Assembly: GCA_944472155.2 (NCBI GenBank)
Contig: OX235274.1
Location: 37,136,052 to 37,200,051 of the forward strand
Direction: 5' to 3'
Source: Trichobilharzia szidati
Taxonomy: Eukaryota > Platyhelminthes > Trematoda > Strigeidida > Schistosomatidae
Length of the DNA stretch: 64,000 nt
This document shows, piece after piece, positions 33,801-48,605 of this stretch. The notes under the pieces were generated by a model, which searched no databases, was not told the origin of the DNA, and worked only from the letters and a program-made list of their open reading frames with translations. A program made the position numbers and the translations under genes. The first letter of the stretch is position 1; every line of letters starts with the position of its first letter.

Positions 33801-36800
33801 CCTATGCCAGCTTCACTTGCTAAAATATTTTGCAACTCTTAAGATTACAGGAAAAATAAAAGTGAAACTAATTACCGAAATTTCTGGATTATGCGTCAGA
33901 CAGTGGGAAACGAGAAGACAGGGATATCCTGGACCGACGTGAAGACCTTGATTTCGCGGATGATTTATATTTGATGTCACACAAAATCGAGGACTTACAA
34001 GCGAAAACCGACAAACTGGTCGAAAAAGCAGCAAAGATAGGACTCCAGGTGAACATAGACAAGACGGAGGTTATGAAAATAACCAGCGAACAACAACAAC
34101 AACAGCAACATCCACCGCCAATCACCATCAACCGAAGGGATTTGAAAGAGGTTACTTCATTCACTTATCTACGGAGCATTGTCTCAACTACAGGAGGAAC
34201 GGACGAGGATGTCAAATCGAGAATCGGGAAGGCGAGAAACACATTCATCAACCTGAAACCAATCTGGAAATCTTCGTCACTCAGCCTGCATCAAAAACAA
34301 AATTCGCCACGCGTACATTAAAGTTGGTAAATACAGTGGGATGTGACATCATTTTTCTCATATTCTTAGGGTTTAGATGGATACACAGGGCTCATATTCT
34401 CAACTCTTCTAATCTTAGGTGCGTAAAATGTCTATTTACCTGCAGCCTTCGATCACTGTGTAGTTGTCAAGCTGCTATGATCACCCATATTAGGTAAATT
34501 GATACTATTATTTATGAAAAATGTTGATGCTTTTACTGATCACTTCATTTATTCAATATTTAAATTACTTTATTCTTTGAACAGGGATTTCTGCACAGGA
34601 GATTTAATTTGTAAAACTAATTTAAATGGATGTCATTTAACAACATTCAGTTTTTGTCCAACTGACTGGCGTTATTTAGTTGGTACAGATCGTCGTTGTA
34701 TTCATGTCTGGCAAATTGAAACATGCGGAGAGATGAGTTTAATTCGATGCAAGTAAGCCTGATATTCTCATAGATATATTAGTTTTAAAAAATTATTATT
34801 CTCAACCCTAAAGTAATGCATTAATTAATGAAAACAAAACACGTGGTCCAGTGATGAAGAGGGCTCTTTTTGACGAATCCATTCTCCTCTTCAACTGTAC
34901 AGTCGTATTTAGATACAATTTTCATTTGAAAGAGGGTGATGAGTTGCCATAGTCAGAGTTTTTAATATTAGCTGAATAAGTGTACTAGAATTACGTAATT
35001 TAGTATTTGAGTTGTAGTCGTGATGCACATAGAAACAAAGGTAAGTATAGAGTAATGTAACAGTTCTAAAGAAATACAAAAGTTATAAGGAGTTAGAATA
35101 ACAGACAAACAAAAATCAACTTAGTAGAAATCGACAAGATTGTTACCATGTGAGTAGAATTGGTTGAATAATTTCCTTTTATATGCATAGCTCCACTTTC
35201 TCAGTTTGAATGATTAGGGCTTCAGATATGTAAAGGAGCCGAAAGCGTATTGTCTTTGTCAAGGTTGTTCTTCACTTTGTAGATTACTTTGAAGGAGGAG
35301 GCATTTGTTGAGGTGGAATGACCAGTGTTGACAAGGTGTTCAATTGTCACACTCCTTATACAACCACTACTAACTTTCTGCAACCATGAAGGATACAGGT
35401 TTTGAATCCTTTCTAGACAGGATACGCGTCAAACGACTAATATGCCTAGCGAGATCCTGTCCTTAAAGCTTCTAGAGACCAGTGGACAACTGTGAAGAAT
35501 GTCCTTCTGAAATATGATGAAATTCTTCCCTTAAGAATATCACAGATTAAGTCTACCTTGAAGTTCAAGTTCATTGGAAGTCTGTCTTTTGGAGCAAGTA
35601 ATGTTTAGTTTCTCTGAATGTTTGGTTTGATATTCTTCTCAATGAATCTCGGTGGGTATCTATTCTGGATGAGGATTTCTTTCAGACTATCCAGCTCTGC
35701 CTCTAGAGTAGTTGGGCTAGAGATGCATCGAGTGTGAGTGGCATTAATGTTAGTGTAATATAATTATAAATAAAAAATAAATTAACTTTAAAATAGTAAC
35801 CTAGAAAAGTTGCATTCACCTTGCAACACCCAATTTAATTACGTCTGAACCAATATATTAATTAACCCAGGCAACTGATCTGATGCTCACTAGTGACTGG
35901 CTCTATTCAGGCAGTGATATGGGTACAGCTGTTTGAAGGTGAGGCAGTAAATCATCAAAGAAGACATTGCGAAATGTTCGCGCTATGTTATGAATTGTCA
36001 GAAGTTAGAATTCATGGGCTGGTCATTGGATCGGGTCCCAGAGGCTTAATGGTCCACGAGCTCGCCTTGTAATCGGAAGGTCCTGGGTTCTAACCCTGGT
36101 GGTGGCTGAGTACTGATGAAGAGTTCCAAGCTAGGCTGAAGAAACAAATAGCTGTCCAGTACTCCCAGCTGGTTCTCTGATGGTTCTCTAACTGATGTCA
36201 GCTCATGATGAAATCCTGCAACCAGCCAAACAAAATCCCTACAAAACCATTACTTTATTACAGATACCTTACCTATTCTACCTTCATTAGGCAGAATTGT
36301 AGGCTTTAGCAGTAAACTTCTTCAACAAAATTTCATTGTATTACCTCTAGATCTACTCAGTTTATTTGGTGCGTAATCAGAAGTGTGTAGAAATTTTCGG
36401 ATAACAGCTTAAAAATGCCTAATTTACTCAATTCTTCATTCAACGATATTTTTTTATCAAGCAGCATAAATTAATTTCTAAATTAATAGTACTTTCTAAA
36501 CACACATCTTGTTTCATATAACTAAATGTTTCGCAAAATTTAATTTTAGTTCTTTGATACTACCAGAACGTTCTGCAAGTCTCGGAATGTACAGTGGATT
36601 GCATAGTAGTGCTATCAGTGGTGAAGACACAACTAGTGCACACTGTGAAACAAGATTCGACCCTAAACTGACAGAATCATCTATAACAGGTAATGAACGT
36701 TATTTGCACTATTTGTAAGACCACTCACCTACTTACTATATTCTATTAAAGTTAATCCTCAGTCTTATTCCAACCTTGCATTTTGTTTTATGCCCAAATC

Positions 36801-39800
36801 TTTTGTTTTTCTCTGCTGTTTTTAAGGTCTTACTGAGAACGGAAAAGAAGAATTTGATGATTATATTGATAAGTCTGTTCGAGTGCATTGTGTTTCACAA
36901 GCTTGGACCAACTCAGAATTAGTTTTTATTGGTTGTGAATCAGGTCAGCTATTATTGGTAAGTTTCATTGAAAACAGTTAAATAATAAAATGTCTTGTTC
37001 TGTTAAGTATTTCCATAACTAAATAATTGAAGACCATAGGTAGTTAGTTTTATTTCTCAAGCAGTGACAATTTGTACTAATAATCTCAGGAACAATTATC
37101 TCATGTATTGGGATATGTTGCCACTCATGATTTTGCTTTCTCACAAGTTTAGCAGAAACTTACGGAATCCTTCGAAGGGAAGACGCGAGTAAGAAAAGGC
37201 TGGCTGCCTACTATCTCCAATGTTTTTCTTCATTGCGGTAGACTGGATTATGCGACAGACAGTGGGCAACGAGGAGATAGACATAAAATGGACCCACACA
37301 AAAAACCTTGGAGGATCTGGATTTCGCCAATGATATATGTCTGATTTCCCACAAACTAGAAGACATGCATTTGAAAAGCAACAAGTTGGGAGAAGAAGTA
37401 TCAAAGATATGACTTCAGGTGAACATAGAGAAAACAGAGGTGATGAAGATTCCTCGCCAACTGCAACAGCAACATTAACATCAACAACAGACTATAATCA
37501 GCATAAATGGGAGGAATCTGAAAGAAGCAACTTCATTTACCTACCCCCCTACCTGGGAAGCATCGTTTCAACTACAGGCGTATGGAACTGATGAGGATAT
37601 CAAAGCGAGGATCGGGAAAGCAAGGCAAGCTTTCATTACTTTCAAGTCTGTGTGGAGGTCAACACCACTCAGCATGAAAAACAAGATCTGGATTTTCAAC
37701 TCCAATGTGAAGTCAGTGTTACTTACTATACCGTTCAGAGACTTGGCGCAGCGTCACGAAGGCCGCTTCGAACAAACTACACACCTTCATCAACAGCTTT
37801 CATCGCTCAATACTTCGCTCAAGATCAGAAGGCCAGAAAAGATCAGCAACAGGGAGTGATCTCTTGGAACGAGCCAACCCAGCAGGAACCAATCGTGCAA
37901 CAAATATGCAGTAAGAAATGGAGGTGTATTAACTATATTCTGAGAAAACCATCAAGGCTCTCGAGTAGAACCCGAATGGGAAGCAGCGAATTGGTCGTCA
38001 GTACGAAGGTGACATGGAGTGGAGGAGGTCATGCGAAGAGTAGATGAAAGCATGTGAGCAGACTTGGAGCCAGGTGAAAACGTTGGCAGAGAACTGAACG
38101 CAATAAAGACGTTTGGCAGAAGCCCTACGTTCTTCTAGTAACTAAAGGAAACAATAATAATACAAATTGCAAATCAGCAGGTTGTAGACATTTTAAATGT
38201 TCGCCAGAGTAAAAAACACCATTAGAGATCATATTTTAATAGAATAAAACAAGCTGAACAAGAGAAATTATATGCAATATAATGGTCGAGGCGTTTTGGT
38301 AACCCACGTTTTAAATAGGCCACCTCTATACCCTTAAAATCTGAGTATTATAAAGGAATCGTATCTTAAAAGCATTTACTCAAAGACCACTGTGCGTCGG
38401 TGGCACAGTGGTTAGGACTCTCGCCGACCATGCACATGGTCCGGGGTTCGATCCCCTGCCGGCGCACACCCGATATCTATGGTCGGCCTGTAAATTTGGG
38501 CTACCGATATCCATGCTGAAAATCCCATACCTGTACTGAAAATACGGTGTGGCATCAAGCTGTAATCAAAATAAATAATAAAATAAAAATAAAATAATAC
38601 TTGCAAGATTGAACCCAAACATCTTTAAATAATAAGATGAAAACTTTATTTCGCGCAATTTGTTTCCATCATAAACTTTAGATATGAATGAATGGAAAAT
38701 TTTAACGATACGATGAATGCATTTTTAATTTTTAAATTGCGTGCAACCGTTGATGATACACTGAAGCAACAAAAGTGGACATATCCCGGACTTTTTGAAT
38801 ACAGTCAGAACAACCTACGGTTAAAAGGAAGTACAGTTAAATATCATCAGATTGATAAAGGATATGAGGTAGATGTCTGTAATTCCTTCAGGCTAATAAA
38901 CTACTGAGCAACCTAAAGCCTCCTGAACTTTTAAAAAGATGGTTGCAGAGAAGAAAACTTTCTTGTTGATGAAGTTATCAACTAGCTAACGCTGTACATT
39001 CATGTATCTATAGTACATGGGTGAGAAAGTTCCAGGACTATTTCCGGTCAAGGGTCAAATTATTAAGATTACAAATAGGGATTAAAATGTAAGAATAACA
39101 AAATAAACACGAAGATAGGATTCGAAAACTGGTAGTATTATTATAATTACTGAGAAAATTGACTTTTTGTGCAAATAGAAATTAAAAGATGTAAAAATAA
39201 CAGAAATAAACCGGCATATCTGTAAACTTGAAGGAACTCATGTCCCTTTTGAGATTCGAACATAGGGCTTCAAGCTACAGCTTTGAAGTCTCTGTAGTAC
39301 TGCTGTGTTATTTTTACGGGATGGAGTAGCTAACCTCATGCCCAACCTTCCCTCTTTACCAGTCCTATTACTGGCTTAGCGAGGTAAAGGAGTGCCTCGG
39401 CCGCGGACAGAACCCCGAACCACCTATGTGGTTGGCGAGCATTCTGCCGCTGTGCCACCGACGCACAAGTGAGGTCAGTTACATTGGTCAGGCTAATAGA
39501 TCGGGGACAACTAGATTATTGGAATATAAAAATCTAGCTAAACCTAGAATAATTGACCCTGTTAAGTTAAACAGCCTAGAAAAAAGCTCAGTCAGTGGTT
39601 AGATGGAGAAGGACATTGATTACTGAAGCTTTGTTTATCGACTCAACAAAGCACATGTGCAATCAGAATGACACAACGTTTATACTGGATATATGGAAAG
39701 TGACAACAAACAACAAGGAAAGTTGGATAGACGGAATAGAGAGAAAAATATGTGTATAAGACCAATTGTGAAACTGTGTGACTAAAATTCATATGTTTAT

Positions 39801-42800
39801 GAGCAATAAATTGTGCTTGAAACCTTGTCATCCAGTTGTTACTACTTTTACAGCTGTGTGATATTTAAAATAAACTTATGTTATATGGAGTAACAATGGT
39901 AACGAGATTTATTATTTACACTAGCAGAATAATGAAACAAATGGTTTATTTTCTGAAGCACATAAATGACCTGCGAACGCCAAAGACTAGAGCAAGAATT
40001 TGAAAATATGTAAGATTGTTTGGATAGAGAAGTTTCTGTAATTTATTACTAGACAAGTAATAAAAATGAAAGCCTGTTTATTAATTTCCATAGTGCATGT
40101 GCTACTGACAAGAGTTATAAGTAGTATATAGATACAGATATAAATATATGTGTATCATCTACAAGAATATTGAATAGCGGGGAGAGGGATTTAATGGCGA
40201 AGAGGAAAAATTGAGCGATGCTTGTGAAACACAACACCTTAAACATGAAAGGGGGATCAAGAAGCACAATAGGAAGACAAAATTAGCAGAATACTGAAGA
40301 TATATGCCGATTTGTGATTCTGACATACTGTAGACATATTTTGTCTATATCTATTTGCTTGTTGACAACTCCGTTACCAATTACTATTCTGTGTTCTCCC
40401 ATTACATCGTTATATACCTGTGTGTATGCGCGAATGATCGGATGAAGTATTTGCTTTTATGGGCTATCTTGTGGTTGAAAGTCCAGTATCACTCAGGGAC
40501 TTTTATTTCTATGTTACTAACAGCAGTGCCAAAAAAACTAAAGATTTAGTTTATTCCACAAAATATTAAAGAGAATGCTTACGATAGTAAGTCTAGATTA
40601 TTTGGACTCAAGGAATTCCCGTCATGGAGATTTTTTGCATATAAATTCAAATACTTACTGCCGAAAACCAACGAGTTCGAAGAAGAGTCAGTAAAGACAG
40701 GGTTTCAAGTGAACTTGGAGAAGACGGGGGTGATGAAGATAATCAACCAACCAACAACAAGTATCATTCTCTTTCAACGGAATAAATTTGAAGGAGGTCA
40801 ATTTCGCCACTTATCTAGACAGCATCATTTCAACTACAGGTGACAACACAGATGAGGACGTCAGAACCAGAGTTGGAAAGGCAAGCCATACCTTCATCAC
40901 TCTGAAATCAGTTTGGAAATCTCCTCCACTCAGTCAGTATTAAGAAGAATATTCGAATTTTCAACACAACTGTTAATTCAGTCAGTCCTTCTATATGTTT
41001 GAGAGACTTCGTGTGTCATGGAAAGCATTTCAGTCAAGCTTCGAACTGTCATCAACAGCTGCCTACACTAGCTGTGTACTGAAAATCAGATGGCCGACTA
41101 GAAGGGATAAGCATTAAGCAACTTTGGCAACCAACCAATCAAGAACGTATTGCTCAACAAGTATTGAGAAGAAAGTGCAGATGGACTGGACATACTATGA
41201 GTAAACCGTTAGGTGACATCTCCCTCCAGGAGATTTAGAAGAGATCGTGTGAGGTGGGGTAGATGATAGCTTATGGATAATCGTGGGGCCAGATGAAGAG
41301 AACTGCAGAGGACAGGAAGAAGTGGATATGTGCTGTTCCACTTGACACCCGTGGTTAAAATAACTAACAACCACTATATGATCGCTTCAGTCTTAACCAC
41401 ATGCTTTTGCTAGACAGAAAGTAGTATACTACTGATTTGTTTAAGTTGTTGTTTTCTAGCCAGGCTGAGTGTTTTACAGAATGAGAAAGTTCAAAAAGTC
41501 ATAGAAAGATTGACAGACACTTGGATCAGAATAATTTGATTGTTGAACAGGAATTCACTTATTTGATTACCTTCATTGACACCATTGGATTTTCAATCAG
41601 TTATCAGTGTTAGGCAGTTTAATTTTAGGATTTCATCATGAACTGACATCGATTAGAGGACCATTGGAAAACCACCAGGGAGTACTGGACAGCTGTTTCT
41701 TCCTAGTCTGGGACTCTTCATCAGTACGTACCCATCGCCAAGGTTAAAAACCAGGACCTTCTGGTTACAAGGCAAGCTCATAGACCACTAAGCCACTGGG
41801 ACCAGATCCAATGGTCCATAAATGTCACTGCCGAGTATTTGTCCTCACATCCGACCAACCGTATTCCACACTGGTCACACACAAATGATCCTCTAATCGA
41901 TGTCAGCTTATGATGAAATCCTGAAACCAATCAAATCCCTGCAAACCAACACTTGAATTTATTTCTAATTTATAACTGAATTTAGCAATTTATCGAAGAA
42001 CAAATTTCGAGTACAAGACTAAGAGGAGATACTTTTTTTCTTCATTTGTTTAACGAAAATTTTCTTTCATAGTTCGATCCGATTAGTCACAATATGAAGA
42101 TCTTACGAAATCCCTTTTCTCATTCTAAAACTCATACAGGTAAGTAAGATTATTAATGAGATCTCTAATCATAACTACTCTATGTATGCACTATATTCCG
42201 TTTGGTTATTCGTGTCCTTCTAATATCGCAGGTAGGCAGGGGTGTTATCAAAATATTTTCTCGAAATCGTCCATCTTGCAGCACACTCTACAAATGAAAT
42301 TATGTCAGTAGTTCTTGTATATTGTTACTTATCTCATTTGATGTGTTTCAAGCACTTTCTTCTCACTGCATTGGAAGTAACTGATGCACATATTAATAGT
42401 GGTAAAAGTTAAACTTTAAGCACCACTAACTACCAAAGGAGTGAGACCACACTGATGACCTTGAAACGCTCACTGAGTGAGCAAGTCAGTGAAACCTGGC
42501 AAATAATGTTGTCATCATCAGTAAAATATGCTCATCGAAGTGTTATGGTAATAAATGGGATTTCTGGCAAGTTTCAGCTTAGGTCTGGGAAAGATTAAGT
42601 TAAGGTTTAAGCCAGGGACAAGTTAGGGTTAGGTTAATCTAATAAAGGCGACATTAGGGTTGCAGTTAGTGTAAGGATATTTTCACGTTAGGGTTAGGTT
42701 CAGGAAAGATAAGGGTTATTGTTAGGGTTAGAAGACCTAGATAATTGCATGCATAGAATGTGGTTGAATCACTCTGTTGATATAAGAATAGAACTTGTGC

Positions 42801-45800
42801 ACTGTGGTGGTAGAGTATAATTCCATTGTGGGTAAAATTTATTTTGATTAAGTCTCACAGTGTTAAACAGCAATATTTACCGATGACGTTTCGAGCACAA
42901 TTTATTACTCAGGAAATATTACTGTATAACATTAAGAGACTAAATCAAAATAAATTTTACCCACAATGGTATTACACTCTGATGACATTAGATAGTTGGA
43001 GGCAATCGGCCACAGGAAGCCTTGCACGTAGGTTTCGTGCTACTTGGCACTCACCAGTCACCAAGGCGTATCTGCAACCTTGAAGGAGCTCATGTCCCTT
43101 CTGAGATTCGAACCCGCGTCACCCAGTGCTGCAGTCAGAGACGTTACCACTGAGCTATTCGAGCTCGCGATTGACCTTCTGTAGGACTGTAGTGAATACT
43201 TTGATTGGACACTAGTAACTAACTAGTGTGATGTGTCTAGTCCTTTCTTTGGTGCAGACTGAATTGTATCAGTCAGGTTTGCAATGTGGCCACCATTCTA
43301 GGTAGCCCGCCATTACGGGACACATTGATTTGATGATATTAGATAGTTGGAGGCAATCGGCAGGAATTATACTGTGTTGATACTCCAACCTAAAACTGAG
43401 AGCTATTTTTATCACAGTTTTATACATTATTTTATAAATATATGTATTACATACACGAAAATGCTTCCTTCACGTGATTGGTGCTTTCGAGGTTATTCCT
43501 TGAATGGTAGTTAGTGGTGCTTAAAGATTAACTTTGTCTTAATAGCCTTACTATCACTACATGACACGCATTATTATAATAGTAATAATAATGCACAACT
43601 TTAACAATTGGGAGCATTTATTTCCCGATATGAATTTAAAACAAGCGATAAAGGTTATTAATAAAGCAGGATTTAGTGAATTCATGAAATTTCGGTAGAC
43701 CTCTTTCTTTATTCAGCTGAATTCTGTATATTGTCAGCAGACAAACAACACAGAAGGATGTTTGCAATTGTGGAGGCTTGTGCAGTTAGGGTTTTTCAGA
43801 CCTGGTCTCTGTGTATAGAGGAAAATGGTAGTCATTCTGAATCTACCATGGTAATATGTCTTATATATAAACTATTATTATTGTTTATTATTCTACGTCT
43901 TATTATTATTCTTGACTCACTTAAAACTATCCTTTATCAGTACCATTATCTTAATTCGCTTTAATATTATCATTATTATTACCATTACTATTATTATGAG
44001 TACTATTCAGTTTGCAATTCTAGATGTATTCAGGTTCTTCCTCTGGTAAGTAGTTGTTTATTTAACTGATGTAAATGAACTGTAATCCACTGACATACTA
44101 ATTGTAACCCTTCAAACTCCCTTCCTTTTACCAATGTGAACATGACCTGAAAAACATTCACACCTATTGGTTTGCATTATTGATTCAATGTAGTTTACAT
44201 AAAAATATATACTACTGATTGATTGAGGTGAGTAGTTGTATACAACTCACATTAACCAGTAGTGATTACTAGCCAGTCAGATCGGGATGATTTTTTTTTG
44301 GTTACAGCTAGATTCCACACCGTATTTTTGGTACAGGTATGAAGTCTTCAGCATGTGATACCTGTAGCCGGCCATAGATATCAGGTGTGACCGGCAGGGG
44401 ATCGAATCCCGGACCATGTCCATGGTCGGCGAGAGTCCTAACCGCTGTGCCACCGGCGCACATCGGACGGTCATTTCGCTCTTTTGGATCCGAGCCCATC
44501 AGTGATGTACCCGGTTCGACTATGCTCAAATCATCCGATTTCTGGCTTGCTACTTGGGCGAACTGGTGATACTATGAATCAAATCCACAATTTGCATATT
44601 AGTTAGAAGTTTGCAATGTAGACAGTTTGACGGGTTACATTTTCCCCACAGTTTCCCCTTAGAGGCCAAATTATTCAGATCACAGTATGTGATCTGATTG
44701 GTACCATAGGTTGATATGGCTGTGAAGCTACATCGACTGAGATGGGTAAGACATGTGTTACGTATGCCTAGTCATCGCCTTCCTCGCCCGACGGGCAATG
44801 TAAGCTGACATAGGACCGGTCAGGCTGGAAAAGAGCTAGTGGTGGTCAAACTAAAACATGGCTTCATCAGTCAATGAAATCCACAACAGTTAGTTTAAGC
44901 CACGTAAGAAGATGTTGACTTCCTGGTTGGGGTCTTCCGGATGGTAAAAGCCAATGGCTGGAGACAATTGATGATATGGCTCAAAATCATCCTCAATGGC
45001 TGGCTCAGATGCATCCACTCCTTGTGACTTATGATTTCCAATGAAACTATGTCTTTCTATATTACTATTTCTTTTGTTCCATATCCCTATCTATGGTCTC
45101 TATTTCGCATTTCTTCAGCTTTCTTTTCTTGCTTTGTGTGCTACATGGAGTGTGGCAACTTGAACTGCTGCACATTGGTGCAAAGTTCTATGTTGAAAAC
45201 ACACTTATAGGTATTGTATTTCCCAATATAATTTTAATTATATATATATATATATATATATCAGTGTTTGTAAAATATCCAGCTGAAGAATTCTATCGAA
45301 ATTTGATGAATTCATTAACTCCTGCTTCTATCTCTCAGTACGTTTTTCATGCGTCGGTGGTTCAGCGGCAGGATTCTCATTAGCCACTGATATGGTCCGA
45401 GGTCCAATTCTTGGTGGACGCAGTCATAAAAAACTTCGCTTAGCAGGTGGTAACCCCGGTAAAGAGGGAAAGTTGGGCATGAGCCTAACAATCCCACCCC
45501 ATAACTGGAAAATTCTCCTTTATCAACCTTTGTTATATGTGTTATGTAGTGTGCAATACATTGAATTAAGCCTTTGGGACTACTCAGGCACCGCTGGTTC
45601 TAGTTCCTTCAGTTCTACATACAGCAGCAACTTATATATAAATAGCTCACACTATGAAAACTAAGTTTCCAGCCAATAAAGACTATCAAGGAACTAGTTG
45701 ACCCAATATTTCTGTGAAATGCATTTTACCAGAACATGTCCATAATCTTATTGACACTAATGTGAATGTGTATTCTTCAGTCAATCTGTGCACTGCTTCT

Positions 45801-48572
45801 TTGAACAGAGTAAGAAAAACAGTGTGTGCAGAATAATATAATACCATCATTGTTTATTTCGTTGGTTTCTCATCAAATGCATATAGGCTAAAGAAATTAA
45901 CTAAGTTAATGTATAGAACTACTTTACCATACTTGCGAATGTGTTATATGATGTCAATTGACTGGAAACTCCAAACTTAATAAACAGTGCTAAGAAATGA
46001 CACTTACATTGCTTATATACAGAAAGTTCAAGTTAAAACAAAAATAAATGCTTGGGTACAACGGCAAAAAAGTTACGTAATAAAGAAAAGAGTTGAATAA
46101 GATGATGAGTAAAATGACTGAGCGAAGAAATACTTACATTTTGAGATTTCATCATGAACTGACATCGGTTAGAGGACCAATAGAAAATCATCTGGAACTC
46201 TTCATCAGTACGCGCCCACCACTCTGGTTCGAACCGAGAACTTTCCGGTTACAAGGCGAGCTCGTAGACCGTTAAGCCACATAGGGACCCGATCCAATGA
46301 CCTGCCCATGAATTCTAACTTCTACCAGTTTATAATATGGTTCGACCCGCTGTACTCCACTGGTCACGAATTCCCACTAGAACCTAGGTCACTACCTACC
46401 TACCTGAATATGGCCAGTCCCTCATGAGCATCAGGTTGATATTAGAGTGTTGGTTTGCAGGGATTTGATTGGTTCCAGGATTTCATCATAAACTGACATC
46501 AGTTAGAGGACCATTGGAAAACCTGGTAGTACTTGATAACGCGCTGCTGAAGAGTCTCGAACTAGGTGGATGAAACAGCTGTCCAGTACTCCCTGTTGCT
46601 TTTTCAATGGTCCTGTAACCGATTTTAGGTCATGATGAAATCCTGATACCAATCAAATTCCTGCAAACACTTGGATTTACATCTCAATTAAATCCTTATC
46701 TTTGGTTACACTCTGATATATATATATATATATCATATCATATATATATATGATAGAAACAAGAGACAAGCAAAGCTACACTATACAAAAGGGGGGAGGG
46801 GGAGGTTAAAACCAAAGACCACGTAATCAAGTGACACTCTTAGACATTTTGAAGGAGCTTGTCAGTAAACTGATCTGTTATTCTGTTTTGGGCTTTATTT
46901 TGATTTTTCTCCTTTTCTTTTCTTTCTTTTTTCCTCTTTGAACACAAAGCTTTCGATAGTTCACTTGGAAAACCTTTCAGTGAGAGTGAAACGAATTCAA
47001 TAGATTTTTCATTGGATAAAACAGATGAAAAGATAATCAGTTTACCTGTTCGGTGTTTAACTCACTTGTTGTACACAAGGTATGGTATATTAGCCGGTGG
47101 TCGTGATGGTATACTCCGATTGATAACCTTCAATACTAATCATAAGACAACAAGTAATACCAGTAAAATAATAATTCCTCCTAGTAAAAATGAAAATCAA
47201 TCTTCTATGCTAAATAATAATGAGCGTCTGTTGAATACTGAAATTGTGCACTGTATAAATCTGTATGAATTTGAAAATCCAATGCAAAAAGGTCAATTCA
47301 GCTGGGCTACAAATATTACAAATTTGTGTGTAACACCATCATATGAAAGAATTGCAATTAGCTCTAGACTAGGCCATTTGAATGTATTCACTCTGCAAGA
47401 TACACCAGAGTTGTCTACGCTTACTTTGGATCTGCAAATATTTACTAATCCTGATCGATTCATTGGGATGGGATTGTTTAAAGTTGGCAATAGAACATAT
47501 TGTGTTGTAAGTTATTGTAGATATCTATGTGATTGTGATGAATTGTAAGATATGAAAAATTGTTTTTGTAATTATTAACCAACAAAATAATCGAGCAAAG
47601 GATATTCTTTTCGATAAATCCCTCTTCCAGGCTCTACAATTATATAGATATGTTTATACACACAGAATATTTTAAATTAGTAGTTAATAATATTAGACGT
47701 CCTTATGACCAGAAAAGAGGATGGCACAATAAGAAGAAGTGTTTATAGAAAACCTATATCAACGGGGCAGTACACACATTTTCTCAGCTTTGTGCCCTTG
47801 AAATACAAACACAATCTGATAAAGTGCTTGGTCCACAGAGCAAGAGAGATTTGCTCGGATGAACGTCTTGACGAGGAGCTTAACAATATTAAACAGTTGC
47901 TAAGTGAGAATGGTTATCCCGAAAAGTTTATTGATAAGAATATGAATCTAAAACTAAAACAGTCCAAGTTACCAACAGTTCCAAAGAAAGCCTTGTTCTT
48001 ACAGATGCAGTTCCTAGGAGACAATAGAAGTGAGATACTAATACATCGCCCCAGAAATGCGGTAAAAAGAGCATTCCCTGCTGCTCAATTACGCTGTATC
48101 TTTAAAACCACTCCTCTTGTGAGTTCGGGAATAAAAGACAAACTGCCTAATTTTGCCTCTTCCATGTGTATATACCTATTTAACTGCTCCTGTGGAGCCA
48201 GTTACATAGGCCGTACAATTAGGCGTGTTTCGCGTCGAATTTCCGAACATCACCCTGCTTGGTTAAGCAAAGGTCAAACAAAATCTATTCGCAGCGCTAT
48301 TCTGGCGCATCTTGTCGAGACAGAACACAAGATTGACGTTAATCATGCTTTCAGGGTCATTTGCCGCATTCCTACGAATCTCAATTTCGCTTTAAGAGTT
48401 CGACTTCTAAATATTGCTGAGGCTATGGGGATCCATATTAATAAGCCTAATTTATGCATCCAAAAGAAGTTAGTTCAGTCATTATCATTACCTTGGCCAT
48501 CCAGGTTTGAATAATCCCGAATTATTGTGAAATTTCCCTAATTTTAGTTGATATTCTATTCGCTGTTATATC

Positions 48573-48605
<33 letters not shown>

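Noticed and set aside
33620..33823. 67-codon frame duplicated on both strands (also near 33286-33555)
   Set aside because: It is translation of a SINE remnant within the palindrome arms, not a gene pair.
36264..36373. Possible extra CFAP43 exon reading TLPILPSLGRIVGFSSKLLQ with CAG acceptor and GTGCGT donor
   Set aside because: Its open frame needs an incoming phase 1 and leaves in phase 1, whereas the exons on both sides require phase 2. Using the real phase gives a stop. The flanking exons join directly in phase.
38398..38465. Possible tRNA gene
   Set aside because: The same sequence is the head of SINE family C at 32946 and 44463 and continues into a shared non-tRNA body.
47705..47707. 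ATG as a genuine start of the 269-codon PLE protein
   Set aside because: Upstream codons in the same frame (LDVL) continue the reverse transcriptase, so the element is simply 5'-truncated there.
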